64,000 nt of DNA. Source: Flavobacterium sp. 9R (GTDB taxonomy: Bacteria > Bacteroidota > Bacteroidia > Flavobacteriales > Flavobacteriaceae). Every line of letters starts with the position of its first letter. Position 1 is the stretch's first letter. Where the stretch lies: NCBI RefSeq assembly GCF_902506345.1, contig NZ_LR733413.1, forward strand, positions 75,739 to 139,738, given 5' to 3'. The notes under the pieces are model-generated. The model was not told where the DNA came from. It made no database searches and was given only the letters and a program-made list of their open reading frames with translations. Made by a program: the position numbers and the translations under genes. Positions 1 to 9,932 of the stretch are shown here, in pieces.

Positions 1-211
1 GATGGAGGTATGGGCACTTGAGGCTTATGGAGCATCAAGTACATTACGTGAAATCTTAACTGTTAAATCGGATGATGTTATTGGTAGAGCAAAAACTTAC
101 GAAGCAATCGTTAAGGGAGAATCTATGCCAGAACCAGGATTACCTGAATCATTCAACGTATTGATGCACGAATTGAAAGGTCTTGGTCTTGACATTCGTT
201 TAGAAGAATAA
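1..211 (+). CDS. rpoB: RNA polymerase beta subunit, C-terminal end (partial)
   Basis: This is the last 69 codons of the beta subunit of RNA polymerase; the gene begins before the window. The reading frame is already open at base 1. The peptide contains the family's invariant tail, [11 protein letters not shown] followed by [23 protein letters not shown] and [12 protein letters not shown], and it ends with the short acidic RLEE. In the holoenzyme this region packs against the N-terminus of the beta-prime subunit, which is encoded next. The order rpoB-rpoC is the normal one, but the two genes are 259 bases apart and a hairpin lies between them. Confidence 0.97.
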   Translation, partial: MEVWALEAYGASSTLREILTVKSDDVIGRAKTYEAIVKGESMPEPGLPESFNVLMHELKGLGLDIRLEE

Positions 212-220
212 TTAAATCAC

Positions 221-253
221 AGTAATCAGTTCCATTTTTTGGGACTGATTACT
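221..253 (+). terminator. Hairpin between rpoB and rpoC (possible attenuator)
   Basis: Thirteen-base arms (221-233 and 241-253) pair with one G-T wobble around a seven-base T-rich loop, ten bases after the rpoB stop. Only a weak T-rich stretch follows, so it is not a textbook terminator. It could attenuate transcription, mark an RNA processing point or stabilise the rpoB end. The rest of the 212-470 gap is AT-rich and I see no other gene in it. Confidence 0.5.
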
Positions 254-470
254 ATTTATAAAAGTTTTTAGGATTTATACCCGTAAACCGTTCCGATTTT
301 TTATGTTGATTCTCAGGAAACACATAACTAGCACTTCAGAGAGAAGTTTAGAGAAGTAATTCGTGGTAATAGAGCTTAATGAATTTTGATGATATAGTAA
401 CTACTATTTTGTCTTTAATTCATAAATCTAAAATCAATTTTTAATTGCAAATAAATCAATAGTAAAAACT

Positions 471-3400
471 ATGATGAATAATAGAAACAACAATAAAGAT
501 AAGAATCCTGTAAAAAGATTCAATAAAATTTCGATAGGATTAGCTTCTCCAGAATCCATCTTGAAAGAGTCAAGAGGAGAGGTGTTAAAGCCTGAAACTA
601 TCAACTACAGAACACATAAGCCAGAACGTGATGGGCTTTTTTGTGAAAGAATTTTCGGCCCTGTTAAGGATTTTGAATGTGCCTGTGGTAAGTACAAAAG
701 AATTCGTTACAAGGGAATTATCTGCGACCGTTGTGGTGTAGAAGTTACTGAGAAGAAAGTTAGAAGAGATAGAGTAGGTCACATCAATTTGGTTGTGCCA
801 ATCGCTCATATCTGGTATTTCCGTTCTTTGCCTAATAAAATTGGTTATATTTTAGGATTACCATCTAAGAAGTTAGACATGATTATCTACTACGAAAGAT
901 ATGTAGTAATTCAAGCTGGTATTGCAAAAAATGCTGATGGAGAATCTTTACAACGTTTAGATTTCTTAACAGAAGAAGAGTATTTGAATATTTTAGATAC
1001 TTTGCCTGCTGATAATCAATATTTAGATGATTTTGATCCTAATAAATTTGTAGCTAAAATGGGTGCAGAATGTATTATGGATTTATTAGCGCGTATCGAT
1101 TTAGATGAGCTTTCTTACAGCTTACGTCATAGTGCTAACAATGAAACTTCTAAACAAAGAAAAACTGAAGCATTAAAACGTCTTCAAGTTGTTGAATCTT
1201 TCCGTGAATCTAACTTGAATCGTGAGAATCGTCCAGAATGGATGATTATGAAAGTGATTCCTGTTATTCCGCCAGAATTGCGTCCTTTAGTGCCACTTGA
1301 TGGAGGTCGTTTTGCTACTTCAGATTTGAATGATTTATACCGTCGTGTAATTATACGTAATAACCGTTTGAAAAGATTAATGGAGATTAAAGCTCCTGAA
1401 GTTATCTTGAGAAATGAAAAACGTATGTTGCAAGAATCTGTAGATTCATTGTTTGACAACACTCGTAAAGCTTCTGCTGTTAAGACAGAATCTAACCGTC
1501 CATTGAAGTCACTTTCTGATTCATTGAAAGGTAAACAAGGTCGTTTCCGTCAAAACTTACTTGGAAAACGTGTGGATTATTCTGCTCGTTCTGTAATTGT
1601 TGTTGGGCCAGAAATGAAATTGTTTGAATGTGGTTTGCCAAAAGATATGGCTGCCGAATTATACAAACCTTTTGTAATTCGTAAGTTGATCGAAAGAGGT
1701 ATTGTAAAAACAGTTAAATCTGCTAAAAAAATAATTGACAAAAAAGAGCCAGTTGTATGGGATATTCTTGAAAATGTAATCAAAGGACATCCAGTATTGC
1801 TTAACCGTGCTCCTACTTTGCACCGTTTGGGTATCCAAGCATTCCAACCAAAATTAATTGAAGGTAAAGCAATTCAATTGCACCCATTAGTATGTACGGC
1901 GTTCAACGCGGATTTTGATGGGGATCAGATGGCGGTTCATTTGCCATTAGGACCTGAGGCTATTTTGGAAGCACAATTATTGATGTTAGCTTCTCACAAT
2001 ATCTTGAACCCTGCAAATGGTGCTCCAATTACAGTACCTTCTCAGGACATGGTTTTGGGTCTATATTATATGACCAAAGAACGTTTAACTACACCTGAAT
2101 TAACTATTCTTGGTGAAGGATTAACTTTCTATTCTGCAGAAGAGGTAAATATCGCTTTGAACGAAGGAAGATTAGAGTTGAATGCTCGTGTGAAAATTAG
2201 AGCAAAAGACTTTAATGAAGATGGAGAGTTAGTGTACAAAATTATACAAACAACTGCTGGACGTGTACTATTTAATGAAGTTGTACCAGAAGCTGCAGGT
2301 TATATCAATGATGTATTAACCAAGAAAAACTTAAGAGATATTATCGGTCACGTATTAAGTTCGACTGATGTGCCTACTACAGCTGCCTTCTTAGATAATA
2401 TGAAAAATATGGGTTATAAGTTCGCTTTCAAAGGAGGTTTATCTTTCTCTTTAGGTGATATTAGAATTCCAGAACAAAAAACAAAATTAATTGCTGATGC
2501 AAGAGAGCAAGTAGAAGGAATTTCTGCTAACTATAACATGGGTCTTATTACCAATAACGAGCGTTACAACCAAGTTATTGACGTATGGACTTCTGCCAAT
2601 GCTCAATTGACGGAGTTAGCAATGAAGAATATTAGAGAAGACCAACAAGGATTCAACTCAGTGTATATGATGCTTGATTCTGGGGCGAGGGGATCTAAAG
2701 AACAAATTCGTCAGTTAACTGGTATGCGTGGTTTGATGGCTAAGCCTAAAAAATCTACTGCTGGTGGTGGTGAAATTATCGAAAACCCGATCCTTTCTAA
2801 CTTTAAAGAAGGTCTATCAATTTTAGAGTACTTTATCTCTACGCACGGTGCTCGTAAAGGTCTTGCGGATACGGCGCTGAAAACAGCGGATGCTGGATAC
2901 TTAACTCGTAGGTTGCATGACGTTTCTCAAGATGTTATTGTTAATATAGACGATTGTGGTACATTAAGAGGTGTTGAAGTTTCTGCATTGAAGAAAAACG
3001 AGGAAATCGTTGAATCTTTAGGAGAAAGAATCTTAGGACGTGTTGCATTACAAGATGTAATTAATCCTTTAACTACTGATATTTTAGTTCATGCAGGACA
3101 ACAAATCACAGAGTCTATTGTAAAAGCAATCGAAGCTTCTCCAGTAGAAAAAGTTGAAGTTCGTTCTCCATTAACTTGTGAGGCAACAAAAGGAATTTGT
3201 GCTAAATGTTACGGTAGAAACTTAGCTACTGGTAAGATGACGCAAAAAGGAGAAGCTGTTGGGGTTATTGCTGCACAGTCTATTGGTGAACCAGGTACAC
3301 AGTTAACATTGCGTACATTCCACGTTGGAGGGGTTGCTGGAGGTATCTCTGAAGATTCTAGTATTATTGCTCGATTTGCAGGTAAATTAGAAATCGAAGA

Positions 3401-4781
3401 TTTAAAAACAGTTAAAGGAGAAGATAGCGAAGGAAACTCTGTTGATATTGTAGTGTCTCGTTCAACTGAATTGAAATTAATCGACGAAAAAACGGGTATT
3501 TTATTAAGTACAAACAATATTCCTTACGGTTCTAGTATTTTTGTTACTGATGGTCAGTCAGTTGCAAAAGGAGAAGTTATCTGTAAATGGGATCCATATA
3601 ATGGTGTTATTGTTTCTGAGTTTACTGGTAAAATTGCTTACGAAGATTTAGAGCAAGGACAATCGTTCATGGTTGAAATCGATGAGCAAACTGGTTTCCA
3701 AGAAAAAGTAATTTCTGAGTCAAGAAACAAAAAATTAATCCCAACTTTATTGGTTTACGGTAAAGATGGTGAATTGATTCGTTCTTACAACTTACCAGTA
3801 GGGGCCCACTTGATGGTTGAGAATGGTGAGAAAATTAAAGCTGGTAAAGTATTGGTGAAAATCCCACGTCGTTCTTCAAAATCAGGCGATATCACGGGAG
3901 GTTTACCAAGAATTACAGAATTGTTAGAAGCTCGTAATCCTTCTAATCCAGCGGTAGTTTCTGAAATTGACGGGGTAGTTTCTTTTGGAAAAATCAAAAG
4001 AGGTAACCGTGAAATTATCATCGAATCTAAATTTGGTGATGTTAGAAAATACTTGGTTAAACTATCAAGCCAGATTCTTGTTCAAGAAAATGACTTCGTA
4101 AGAGCAGGGGTACCATTGTCTGATGGTGCAATTACTCCAGACGATATTTTGAGAATCCAAGGACCAGCTGCAGTACAACAATACTTAGTAAATGAAATTC
4201 AAGAGGTTTACCGTTTACAAGGGGTAAAAATCAATGACAAGCACTTTGAGGTTGTAATCCGTCAAATGATGCGTAAAGTAAGAGTTCAAGATCCAGGAGA
4301 TACTTTATTCTTAGAAGACCAATTGATCCATACTAAAGATTTCATCGTTCAAAACGACAATCTTTACGGAATGAAAGTGGTGGAAGATGCAGGTGATTCT
4401 GCAGTATTGAAACCAGGTCAAATCGTTACTCCACGTGAGTTGCGTGACGAAAACTCTTTATTGAAACGTACGGATAAAAACTTGGTTGTAGCTCGTGATG
4501 TTATTACAGCAACTGCTACTCCAATTTTACAAGGTATTACAAGAGCATCGTTACAAACGAAATCATTTATCTCTGCTGCTTCTTTCCAAGAAACAACTAA
4601 AGTGTTAAACGAAGCTGCTGTGGCAGGTAAAGTTGACTTGTTAGAAGGCTTGAAAGAAAACGTAATTGTAGGTCATAGAATTCCTGCAGGTACGGGTATG
4701 AGAGAGTATGATAATACTATTGTAGGTTCGAAAGAAGACTACAATGATATGATGGCTAACAAAGAAGAGTACATTTACTAA
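471..4781 (+). CDS. rpoC: RNA polymerase beta-prime subunit
   Basis: This is the catalytic largest subunit of RNA polymerase, 1436 residues. An N-terminal zinc ribbon uses C70, C72, C85 and C88. The active-site loop NADFDGD lies at residues 479-485 and its aspartates hold the catalytic magnesium. A second zinc site includes C903, C910 and C913, and is followed by the trigger-loop region [16 protein letters not shown]. The length fits Bacteroidota RpoC. The start has two consecutive ATG codons; the first is used here and the second would remove one residue. A strong terminator follows the stop. The gene looks intact and ordinary. Confidence 0.98.
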   Translation: MMNNRNNNKDKNPVKRFNKISIGLASPESILKESRGEVLKPETINYRTHKPERDGLFCERIFGPVKDFECACGKYKRIRYKGIICDRCGVEVTEKKVRRDRVGHINLVVPIAHIWYFRSLPNKIGYILGLPSKKLDMIIYYERYVVIQAGIAKNADGESLQRLDFLTEEEYLNILDTLPADNQYLDDFDPNKFVAKMGAECIMDLLARIDLDELSYSLRHSANNETSKQRKTEALKRLQVVESFRESNLNRENRPEWMIMKVIPVIPPELRPLVPLDGGRFATSDLNDLYRRVIIRNNRLKRLMEIKAPEVILRNEKRMLQESVDSLFDNTRKASAVKTESNRPLKSLSDSLKGKQGRFRQNLLGKRVDYSARSVIVVGPEMKLFECGLPKDMAAELYKPFVIRKLIERGIVKTVKSAKKIIDKKEPVVWDILENVIKGHPVLLNRAPTLHRLGIQAFQPKLIEGKAIQLHPLVCTAFNADFDGDQMAVHLPLGPEAILEAQLLMLASHNILNPANGAPITVPSQDMVLGLYYMTKERLTTPELTILGEGLTFYSAEEVNIALNEGRLELNARVKIRAKDFNEDGELVYKIIQTTAGRVLFNEVVPEAAGYINDVLTKKNLRDIIGHVLSSTDVPTTAAFLDNMKNMGYKFAFKGGLSFSLGDIRIPEQKTKLIADAREQVEGISANYNMGLITNNERYNQVIDVWTSANAQLTELAMKNIREDQQGFNSVYMMLDSGARGSKEQIRQLTGMRGLMAKPKKSTAGGGEIIENPILSNFKEGLSILEYFISTHGARKGLADTALKTADAGYLTRRLHDVSQDVIVNIDDCGTLRGVEVSALKKNEEIVESLGERILGRVALQDVINPLTTDILVHAGQQITESIVKAIEASPVEKVEVRSPLTCEATKGICAKCYGRNLATGKMTQKGEAVGVIAAQSIGEPGTQLTLRTFHVGGVAGGISEDSSIIARFAGKLEIEDLKTVKGEDSEGNSVDIVVSRSTELKLIDEKTGILLSTNNIPYGSSIFVTDGQSVAKGEVICKWDPYNGVIVSEFTGKIAYEDLEQGQSFMVEIDEQTGFQEKVISESRNKKLIPTLLVYGKDGELIRSYNLPVGAHLMVENGEKIKAGKVLVKIPRRSSKSGDITGGLPRITELLEARNPSNPAVVSEIDGVVSFGKIKRGNREIIIESKFGDVRKYLVKLSSQILVQENDFVRAGVPLSDGAITPDDILRIQGPAAVQQYLVNEIQEVYRLQGVKINDKHFEVVIRQMMRKVRVQDPGDTLFLEDQLIHTKDFIVQNDNLYGMKVVEDAGDSAVLKPGQIVTPRELRDENSLLKRTDKNLVVARDVITATATPILQGITRASLQTKSFISAASFQETTKVLNEAAVAGKVDLLEGLKENVIVGHRIPAGTGMREYDNTIVGSKEDYNDMMANKEEYIY

Positions 4782-4808
4782 TGTATTTAGAGATGTAAGA
4801 TTATATAT

Positions 4809-4841
4809 TCAAAGACGATTTCGATCGTCTTTGAGTTTTTT
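4809..4841 (+). terminator. Terminator of rpoC
   Basis: A near-perfect hairpin (arms 4809-4819 and 4824-4834) with a short loop is followed by a run of T from 4836 to 4841. It lies 28 bases after the rpoC stop, so the next gene probably has its own promoter. Confidence 0.8.
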
Positions 4842-4876
4842 AAATCACTACCTCTTTGAATCTTTAACTTTTTACT

Positions 4877-5179
4877 ATGAAAGATCAACAAGAACAAATT
4901 AATATTGAATTAGACGAGAGTATTGCTGAGGGAGTTTATTCTAACTTAGCGATTATCAATCATTCCTCTTCGGAGTTTGTTTTGGATTTTGTGAGTATTA
5001 TGCCTGGTTTGCCAAAAGCAAAAGTAAAGTCCAGAATAGTATTGACGCCACAACACGCGAAACGATTAATCAAAGCCTTGGCTGATAACGTTCATCGTTT
5101 TGAGTTAGCTCACGGTGAAATTAAAGATACAGAGCAAGCACCAATTCCTTTGAATTTTGGTCCAACAGGACAAGCTTAA
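4877..5179 (+). CDS. DUF3467 family protein
   Basis: This is a 100-residue protein of the DUF3467 family, which is commonly found just after rpoC in Bacteroidota. Recognisable features are an acidic N-terminus with QINIELDE, then GVYSNLAIINHSSSEFVLDF, and a C-terminal TPQHAKRLIKAL segment ending in a proline-rich tail. There is no signal peptide or membrane segment, so it should be cytoplasmic. The biochemical role is not known to me. The position after rpoC is suggestive only, because a terminator separates the two genes. It has its own terminator directly downstream. Confidence 0.9.
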   Translation: MKDQQEQINIELDESIAEGVYSNLAIINHSSSEFVLDFVSIMPGLPKAKVKSRIVLTPQHAKRLIKALADNVHRFELAHGEIKDTEQAPIPLNFGPTGQA

Positions 5180-5182
5180 ATA

Positions 5183-5214
5183 CAAAAAAGACTTCGTTAA
5201 GAAGTCTTTTTTTT
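5183..5214 (+). terminator. Terminator of the DUF3467 gene
   Basis: Arms 5184-5195 and 5201-5212 pair around a GTTA-type loop, with a T run to 5214. It begins a few bases after the stop codon. The A-rich left arm means it could also work on the minus strand. Confidence 0.85.
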
Positions 5215-5236
5215 GTTTGGAATTATAAGTAAAAGA

Positions 5237-5262
5237 AAAGCCAACTTTTTAGAGTTGGCTTT
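5237..5262 (-). terminator. Terminator of prfC
   Basis: An inverted repeat (5237-5246 and 5253-5262) lies just past the prfC stop. Read on the minus strand, a T-rich tract follows it (complement of 5228-5240). Confidence 0.75.
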
Positions 5263-5268
5263 CTTGTA

Positions 5269-6858
5269 TTAATCAAATTCTGAAGTGAAAAATAATTTAA
5301 CGCTCGGGAATTTGCTTTGTGTCATTTGAATAGTAAAATCAGAATCGGCAAGAAATACGAGTTGGTTGTATTTGTCTTTGGCCAAAAACTTCTGTTTAAT
5401 ACGTTTAAATTCTTTGAATTCCTCGTTTTTAGCATCGTCTGGTTTTACCCAACACGCTTTATGAACAGGGAAGTTTTCATAAGTACATTTTGCTCCATAT
5501 TCATGCTCCAAACGATACTGAATTACCTCATATTGTAGCGCACCAACCGTTCCAATTACTTTACGATTATTCATTTCAAGTGTAAACAACTGCGCAACAC
5601 CTTCATCCATTAATTGGTCAACTCCTTTATCCAATTGCTTTGCTTTTAACGGATCGGCATTATTGATGTATCTAAAGTGTTCTGGTGAGAAACTTGGAAT
5701 TCCTTTAAAACTCATAATCTCGCCTTCTGTCAGTGTATCACCAATTTTGAAATTTCCTGTATCGTGTAATCCCACAATATCTCCAGGATAAGAAATGTCA
5801 ACAATCTCTTTTTTCTCCGCAAAAAAAGCATTGGGGCTAGAAAACTTTAGATTTTTCTTTTGGCGAACATGGTAATAGGGCTTGTTTCTTTCAAAAGTTC
5901 CCGATACAATTTTTATAAACGCCAAACGATCTCTGTGTTTTGGATCCATATTCGCATGAATTTTAAACACAAAACCAGACATTTTCTCTTCTTTAGGATC
6001 TACCAATCTTGTTTCAGACTCTTTTGCTCTTGGAGAAGGGGCTATGCTTACAAAACAGTCTAGCAATTCTCTTACTCCGAAATTATTCAAAGCTGAACCA
6101 AAAAATACAGGTTGAATTTTTCCATCTAAATACTCTTGACGCTCAAATTTAGGGTAGACTTCATCAATCAATTCTAATTCTTCACGAAGTTTAGTAGCTG
6201 GTTTTTCTCCAATAATTTTTTCTAATTCTGGGTTTTGTACGTCTGAGAAAGCAATTGTTTCTTCTATGTTTTTTCGGCTATCACCGCTAAAAAGATTGAT
6301 GTTTTGTTCCCATAAGTTGTAGATTCCTTGAAAATCATAACCCATGCCAATCGGGAAACTTAAAGGAGTTACAGTAAGCCCAAGTTTTTGTTCTACTTCA
6401 TCCATTAAATCGAAGGCGTCTTTACCCTCACGGTCTAATTTGTTAATGAAAACAATCATTGGAATGTTTCTCATTCTACAAACGGCTACTAATTTTTCAG
6501 TCTGTTCCTCGACCCCTTTAGCAACGTCAATAACAACTATTACACTATCTACAGCTGTTAAAGTTCTAAAAGTATCTTCAGCAAAATCCTTGTGACCAGG
6601 TGTGTCTAGGATGTTGATTTTTTTGTTCTTATAATTAAAAGCTAAAACGGAGGTAGAAACTGAGATTCCTCTTTGACGCTCAATTTCCATAAAATCACTC
6701 GTTGCTCCTTTTTTTATTTTATTACTTTTTACAGCACCAGCCTCTTGAATAGCTCCTCCAAAAAGTAATAATTTTTCCGTTAGTGTGGTTTTTCCAGCAT
6801 CAGGATGCGAAATAATTCCAAACGTTCTTCTGCGTTGTATTTCTTCTAAAAAACTCAT
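5269..6858 (-). CDS. prfC: Peptide chain release factor 3
   Basis: RF3 is a translational GTPase that recycles RF1 and RF2 from the ribosome after termination. The N-terminus has the P-loop SHPDAGKTT, then the switch region RQRGISVSTS, the DTPGH motif, and NKLDREG for guanine recognition. EF-Tu-like domain 2 and the RF3 C-terminal domain follow. The length of 529 residues is normal for the family. I chose the ATG at 6858 (MSFLEEIQRRRTFG). An in-frame ATG at 6879 would add seven residues, but it falls inside a promoter-like TACTTTTG on this strand, so it is unlikely to be in the transcript. A terminator follows. Confidence 0.96.
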   Translation of the reverse strand: MSFLEEIQRRRTFGIISHPDAGKTTLTEKLLLFGGAIQEAGAVKSNKIKKGATSDFMEIERQRGISVSTSVLAFNYKNKKINILDTPGHKDFAEDTFRTLTAVDSVIVVIDVAKGVEEQTEKLVAVCRMRNIPMIVFINKLDREGKDAFDLMDEVEQKLGLTVTPLSFPIGMGYDFQGIYNLWEQNINLFSGDSRKNIEETIAFSDVQNPELEKIIGEKPATKLREELELIDEVYPKFERQEYLDGKIQPVFFGSALNNFGVRELLDCFVSIAPSPRAKESETRLVDPKEEKMSGFVFKIHANMDPKHRDRLAFIKIVSGTFERNKPYYHVRQKKNLKFSSPNAFFAEKKEIVDISYPGDIVGLHDTGNFKIGDTLTEGEIMSFKGIPSFSPEHFRYINNADPLKAKQLDKGVDQLMDEGVAQLFTLEMNNRKVIGTVGALQYEVIQYRLEHEYGAKCTYENFPVHKACWVKPDDAKNEEFKEFKRIKQKFLAKDKYNQLVFLADSDFTIQMTQSKFPSVKLFFTSEFD

Positions 6859-6876
6859 AGTAATAAAAATAGTGTG

Positions 6877-6884
6877 CAAAAGTA
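6877..6884 (-). promoter_or_regulatory. Predicted -7 element of prfC
   Basis: On the minus strand the sequence reads TACTTTTG, matching the Bacteroidota -7 consensus TAnnTTTG, 18 bases before the chosen ATG. No TTG was found at the usual -33 distance. The remaining gap up to 7170 holds nothing else except the next gene's promoter. Confidence 0.45.
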
Positions 6885-6999
6885 CTACTTATAATTTCGA
6901 ATAAAAAATCTGATGCAAATTCTATTGGTAAAACTTAGAATTGATTTTTTTAGAAATCATCTAAGCGTAATAATTTTTTGTTAATAGTAGGTAGTATAG

Positions 7000-7029
7000 T
7001 TGTATAATGTCTTTGAATTGCTATTTTTG
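7000..7029 (+). promoter_or_regulatory. Predicted promoter of the SurA-like gene
   Basis: TTG (7000-7002), a 19-base spacer and TATTTTTG (7022-7029) fit the Bacteroidota primary sigma factor promoter. A start near 7035 would leave a leader of about 135 bases. Confidence 0.45.
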
Positions 7030-7170
7030 TTTGCAATATGTTTACTTTTTTTCAATAGTAATTTTAGTGCTAAATAGTTTCCTATTTGTGGGGTGAATTA
7101 GCTTTTACAGTTTTGACAAGAGTACTCTTTTTGTAAATAATATTAATACATACAATTTAACCTTTTTTCG

Positions 7171-8574
7171 ATGAAGTTTTTAAAATACAATTTTGTACTT
7201 CCTATTTGTTTAGTTTTAATGGTCTCTTTTGCAATGAATGCGCAAGAAGTGATAAAAGAGAAAGCAACTGAGGTAGTAAAAGAAAATCCAACGAAACGCC
7301 AAAAAGTAGATGGAGTAATTGCAACAGTTGGAGATTACATTGTATTAGATTCAGATATTGACAAGTCATTTTTAGAGATTACTGCAGCAGGTGGTTCTGT
7401 TAGTGGAGTTTCGAGATGTCAAATGCTTGGGAAATTATTAGAGGACAAACTATACGCTCACCAAGCCATTCAGGATAGTATTGTAGTTTCAGATTCTGAT
7501 ATCAAAGGAATGATGGAAGATCGTTTGAACTATATGGTTGAGAATTTAGGCTCTATGGACAAAGTAGTAGAGATGTATAAAAAAAGCTCCGAAGAAGAAC
7601 TTAGATCTACATTTTTCGATGTTTTGAAAGAGCAAAAACTAAGCTCAGAAATGGGTAAAAAAATTGTTGATGGAGTAGAAATCACCCCAGAAGAAGTTCG
7701 TAATTACTTTAAAGCTATCCCAAAAGCAGATTTACCTACATTTGGAGCCGAAATGGAAGTGGCGCAAATTGTAGTTGCTCCAAAAGTTACTCAGGAAGAC
7801 AAGCAAAAAGTAATTGACCGTTTAAAAGGATTTAAAAAAGAGGTTGAGGCAGGTGCTAGTTTTTCTACGAAAGCCGTTTTGTATACACAAGATCCAGGGT
7901 CAAGATCCACAGGAGGTTTTTATAAAATGAATAGAAAGACGCCTTTTGTAAAAGAATTTAAAGAAGTAGCTTTCAAATTAGCCGAAGGAGAAATCTCTGA
8001 ACCTTTTGAAACTGATTTTGGATTTCATATCATTTTAGTGGAGAAAATAAAAGGACAAGAATTAGAATTGCGTCATATCTTACTTACTCCAACTGTTTCG
8101 GATCCATCCATTAAAGAAGCTAAAGAGAAAATCGACTTGATTAGAAAAAGAATCATCGATAAAGAAATTACTTTTGCTGAAGCAGCTAGAACAATTTCTG
8201 ATGAAAAAGAAACAAGAGCCAATGGAGGCGCTTTGATTAACCCAAAAACGCAAGATACTCGTTTTGAATTGACCAAAATGGATCCAAGTTTATATAGCAG
8301 AGTTTCTAATCTTAAAGATCAAGAAATTTCTCAGCCTTTTCTAGAAGAGGATCAAGGGAAAAAGACTTTTAAAATTATAACCGTTACCAATAGAATCGAT
8401 GAGCACACTGCTGATTATTCTAAGGATTATATTAAAATTAAAGATTTGGCTTTGAAAGAAAAACAAATCAAAGCAGTAGGAAAATGGTTTGAAGAAAAAA
8501 TCAAAGAAACCTACATTAAAATTAATGGAGAGTACAGAGACTGTGCTTTTACGAATAACTGGTTGAAAAAATAA
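7171..8574 (+). CDS. Periplasmic parvulin-type peptidyl-prolyl isomerase (SurA-like)
   Basis: This 467-residue exported foldase has a signal peptide, with hydrophobic residues about 8-24 ending at NAQ. An N-terminal SurA-like helical region is followed by two parvulin domains. The first spans about residues 190-290 and shows the hallmarks DPGSRSTGGFY and GFHIILVEK. The second starts at LELRHILLTP, with SDEKETRANGG. Family members isomerise prolyl bonds and escort outer-membrane proteins through the periplasm. A terminator separates it from the downstream MoxR gene. I do not assign surA because Bacteroidota carry several paralogues and the sequence does not say which one this is. Confidence 0.9.
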   Translation: MKFLKYNFVLPICLVLMVSFAMNAQEVIKEKATEVVKENPTKRQKVDGVIATVGDYIVLDSDIDKSFLEITAAGGSVSGVSRCQMLGKLLEDKLYAHQAIQDSIVVSDSDIKGMMEDRLNYMVENLGSMDKVVEMYKKSSEEELRSTFFDVLKEQKLSSEMGKKIVDGVEITPEEVRNYFKAIPKADLPTFGAEMEVAQIVVAPKVTQEDKQKVIDRLKGFKKEVEAGASFSTKAVLYTQDPGSRSTGGFYKMNRKTPFVKEFKEVAFKLAEGEISEPFETDFGFHIILVEKIKGQELELRHILLTPTVSDPSIKEAKEKIDLIRKRIIDKEITFAEAARTISDEKETRANGGALINPKTQDTRFELTKMDPSLYSRVSNLKDQEISQPFLEEDQGKKTFKIITVTNRIDEHTADYSKDYIKIKDLALKEKQIKAVGKWFEEKIKETYIKINGEYRDCAFTNNWLKK

Positions 8575-8590
8575 TTTTTATAAAATAAAT

Positions 8591-8633
8591 AAAAAGAGTT
8601 AGTTTTATGATTTCATAGGCTAACTCTTTTTTA
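8591..8633 (+). terminator. Terminator after the isomerase gene
   Basis: Twelve-base perfect arms (8591-8602 and 8620-8631) enclose a 17-base loop, with a T run at the 3' side. Confidence 0.8.
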
Positions 8634-8649
8634 ATTAAAACAAACTTAT

Positions 8650-9603
8650 ATGTCAGATGTTGATGCGATTCATGCTTTAGTTCAAAAGCGAAACCAACTC
8701 AAAACAGAGATTGCAAAAATTATTGTAGGTCAAGATGATGTTATTGATCAAATTGTCCTTTCTATCTTCTCTGGCGGTCATGCATTGCTCGTTGGTGTGC
8801 CGGGTTTAGCAAAGACGTTAATGGTAAATACTTTAGCGCAAGCACTTGGTTTGGATTTTAAGCGAATTCAGTTTACACCAGATTTGATGCCTTCTGATAT
8901 TTTAGGAAGTGAAATTTTAGATGAAAATAGACATTTTAAGTTTATAAAAGGACCAATTTTCTCGAATATTATTTTGGCTGATGAGATCAATAGAACTCCT
9001 CCAAAAACCCAAGCCGCTTTGTTGGAAGCAATGCAAGAACGAGCAGTTACGATTGCAGGTCATAACTATAAATTAGATTTGCCTTACTTTGTTTTGGCAA
9101 CTCAAAATCCTATCGAGCAAGAAGGAACTTATCCTTTGCCTGAGGCACAGTTGGATCGTTTTATGTTTGCTATAAAGTTAGATTATCCCTCATTTCTCGA
9201 AGAGGTGCAAGTAGTGAAAAATACAACTTCAGATGTAAAGTTGGCTATTAATCCTTTGTTTACAGCAGAAGAAATTATAGAATATCAGCATTTAATTCGC
9301 CGCATACCCGTGGCAGATAATGTAATCGAGTATGCGGTAACCTTGGTTAGTAAAACTCGTCCTAATAACCCTTTGTCCAATGATTATGTAAAAAATTATT
9401 TGGATTGGGGTGCTGGTCCAAGGGCTTCACAAAACTTGATAATAGCTGCTAAAGCGAATGCCGCATTTCACGGAAAATTTTCTCCAGACATAGAAGATGT
9501 GAAGGCAGTCGCTACAGGAATTCTGCGTCATAGAATTATCAAGAATTACAAAGCAGATGCTGAAGGTATATCGGAAGAAATGATCATAGAAAAGCTATTA
9601 TAA
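8650..9603 (+). CDS. MoxR family AAA+ ATPase
   Basis: This is a 317-residue AAA+ ATPase of the MoxR class. The Walker A motif GVPGLAKT is at residues 49-56 and the Walker B motif IILADE at 107-112. NRTPPKTQAALLEAMQE follows, then the sensor segment FVLATQNPIEQEGTYPLPEAQLDRF, both strongly characteristic. MoxR proteins act as chaperone-like ATPases, usually together with von Willebrand factor A-domain proteins encoded nearby. No such partner gene is adjacent here, which is a little unusual, since in many Bacteroidota the moxR gene heads a batI-like operon. It is cytoplasmic, and a terminator follows directly. Confidence 0.95.
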   Translation: MSDVDAIHALVQKRNQLKTEIAKIIVGQDDVIDQIVLSIFSGGHALLVGVPGLAKTLMVNTLAQALGLDFKRIQFTPDLMPSDILGSEILDENRHFKFIKGPIFSNIILADEINRTPPKTQAALLEAMQERAVTIAGHNYKLDLPYFVLATQNPIEQEGTYPLPEAQLDRFMFAIKLDYPSFLEEVQVVKNTTSDVKLAINPLFTAEEIIEYQHLIRRIPVADNVIEYAVTLVSKTRPNNPLSNDYVKNYLDWGAGPRASQNLIIAAKANAAFHGKFSPDIEDVKAVATGILRHRIIKNYKADAEGISEEMIIEKLL

Positions 9604-9624
9604 CGTTATAGTTGTCTTATTTAG

Positions 9625-9665
9625 AAAGGTTCTTTGTTTGAAATACAACAAAGGACCTTTTTTTA
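9625..9665 (+). terminator. Terminator after moxR
   Basis: Thirteen-base arms (9625-9637 and 9648-9660) with one wobble pair are followed by T to 9665. The remaining bases up to 9840 are very AT-rich and show no gene. Confidence 0.82.
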
Positions 9666-9840
9666 TTTTGTCTCATATTTTCATATTGATAAAAAAATCT
9701 TTTTTAAATATTGAATAGATAAAAATTTAATAAAATATTGATATTTTATCAATAAAAGATGGTTAAGTGCTGTTTTTGCCGATAATAATTTTCAAAAATG
9801 GGACTTCTATTAAATTTTTTTAATTCTCGGCTTTAATTCC

Positions 9841-9848
9841 TAAATTTG
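9841..9848 (+). promoter_or_regulatory. Predicted -7 element of acnB
   Basis: TAAATTTG matches the TAnnTTTG consensus. Transcription starting near 9854 would include the small ORF at 9879 in the acnB leader. Confidence 0.5.
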
Positions 9849-9878
9849 CGTACAAAAAAATAAAAACACTTAATTACT

Positions 9879-9920
9879 ATGGCTTTTGGTATTGAAATAT
9901 CCAATAAAAAGGGTCATTAA
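9879..9920 (+). CDS. Candidate 13-codon leader ORF before acnB
   Basis: An ATG at 9879 opens a 13-codon frame, MAFGIEISNKKGH, that stops 12 bases before the acnB start. Its first 20 bases match the first 20 bases of acnA (12825-12844) at 17 positions, and both peptides begin MAF-IE. It may be a translated leader, a remnant of an acnA-like gene start or a chance resemblance. There is no direct evidence of translation. Confidence 0.35.
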   Translation: MAFGIEISNKKGH

Positions 9921-9932
9921 CATACAACATTT

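Noticed and set aside
471..4781. Open frames on the minus strand inside rpoC
   Set aside because: They are shadows of a highly conserved gene, with no family resemblance or promoter.
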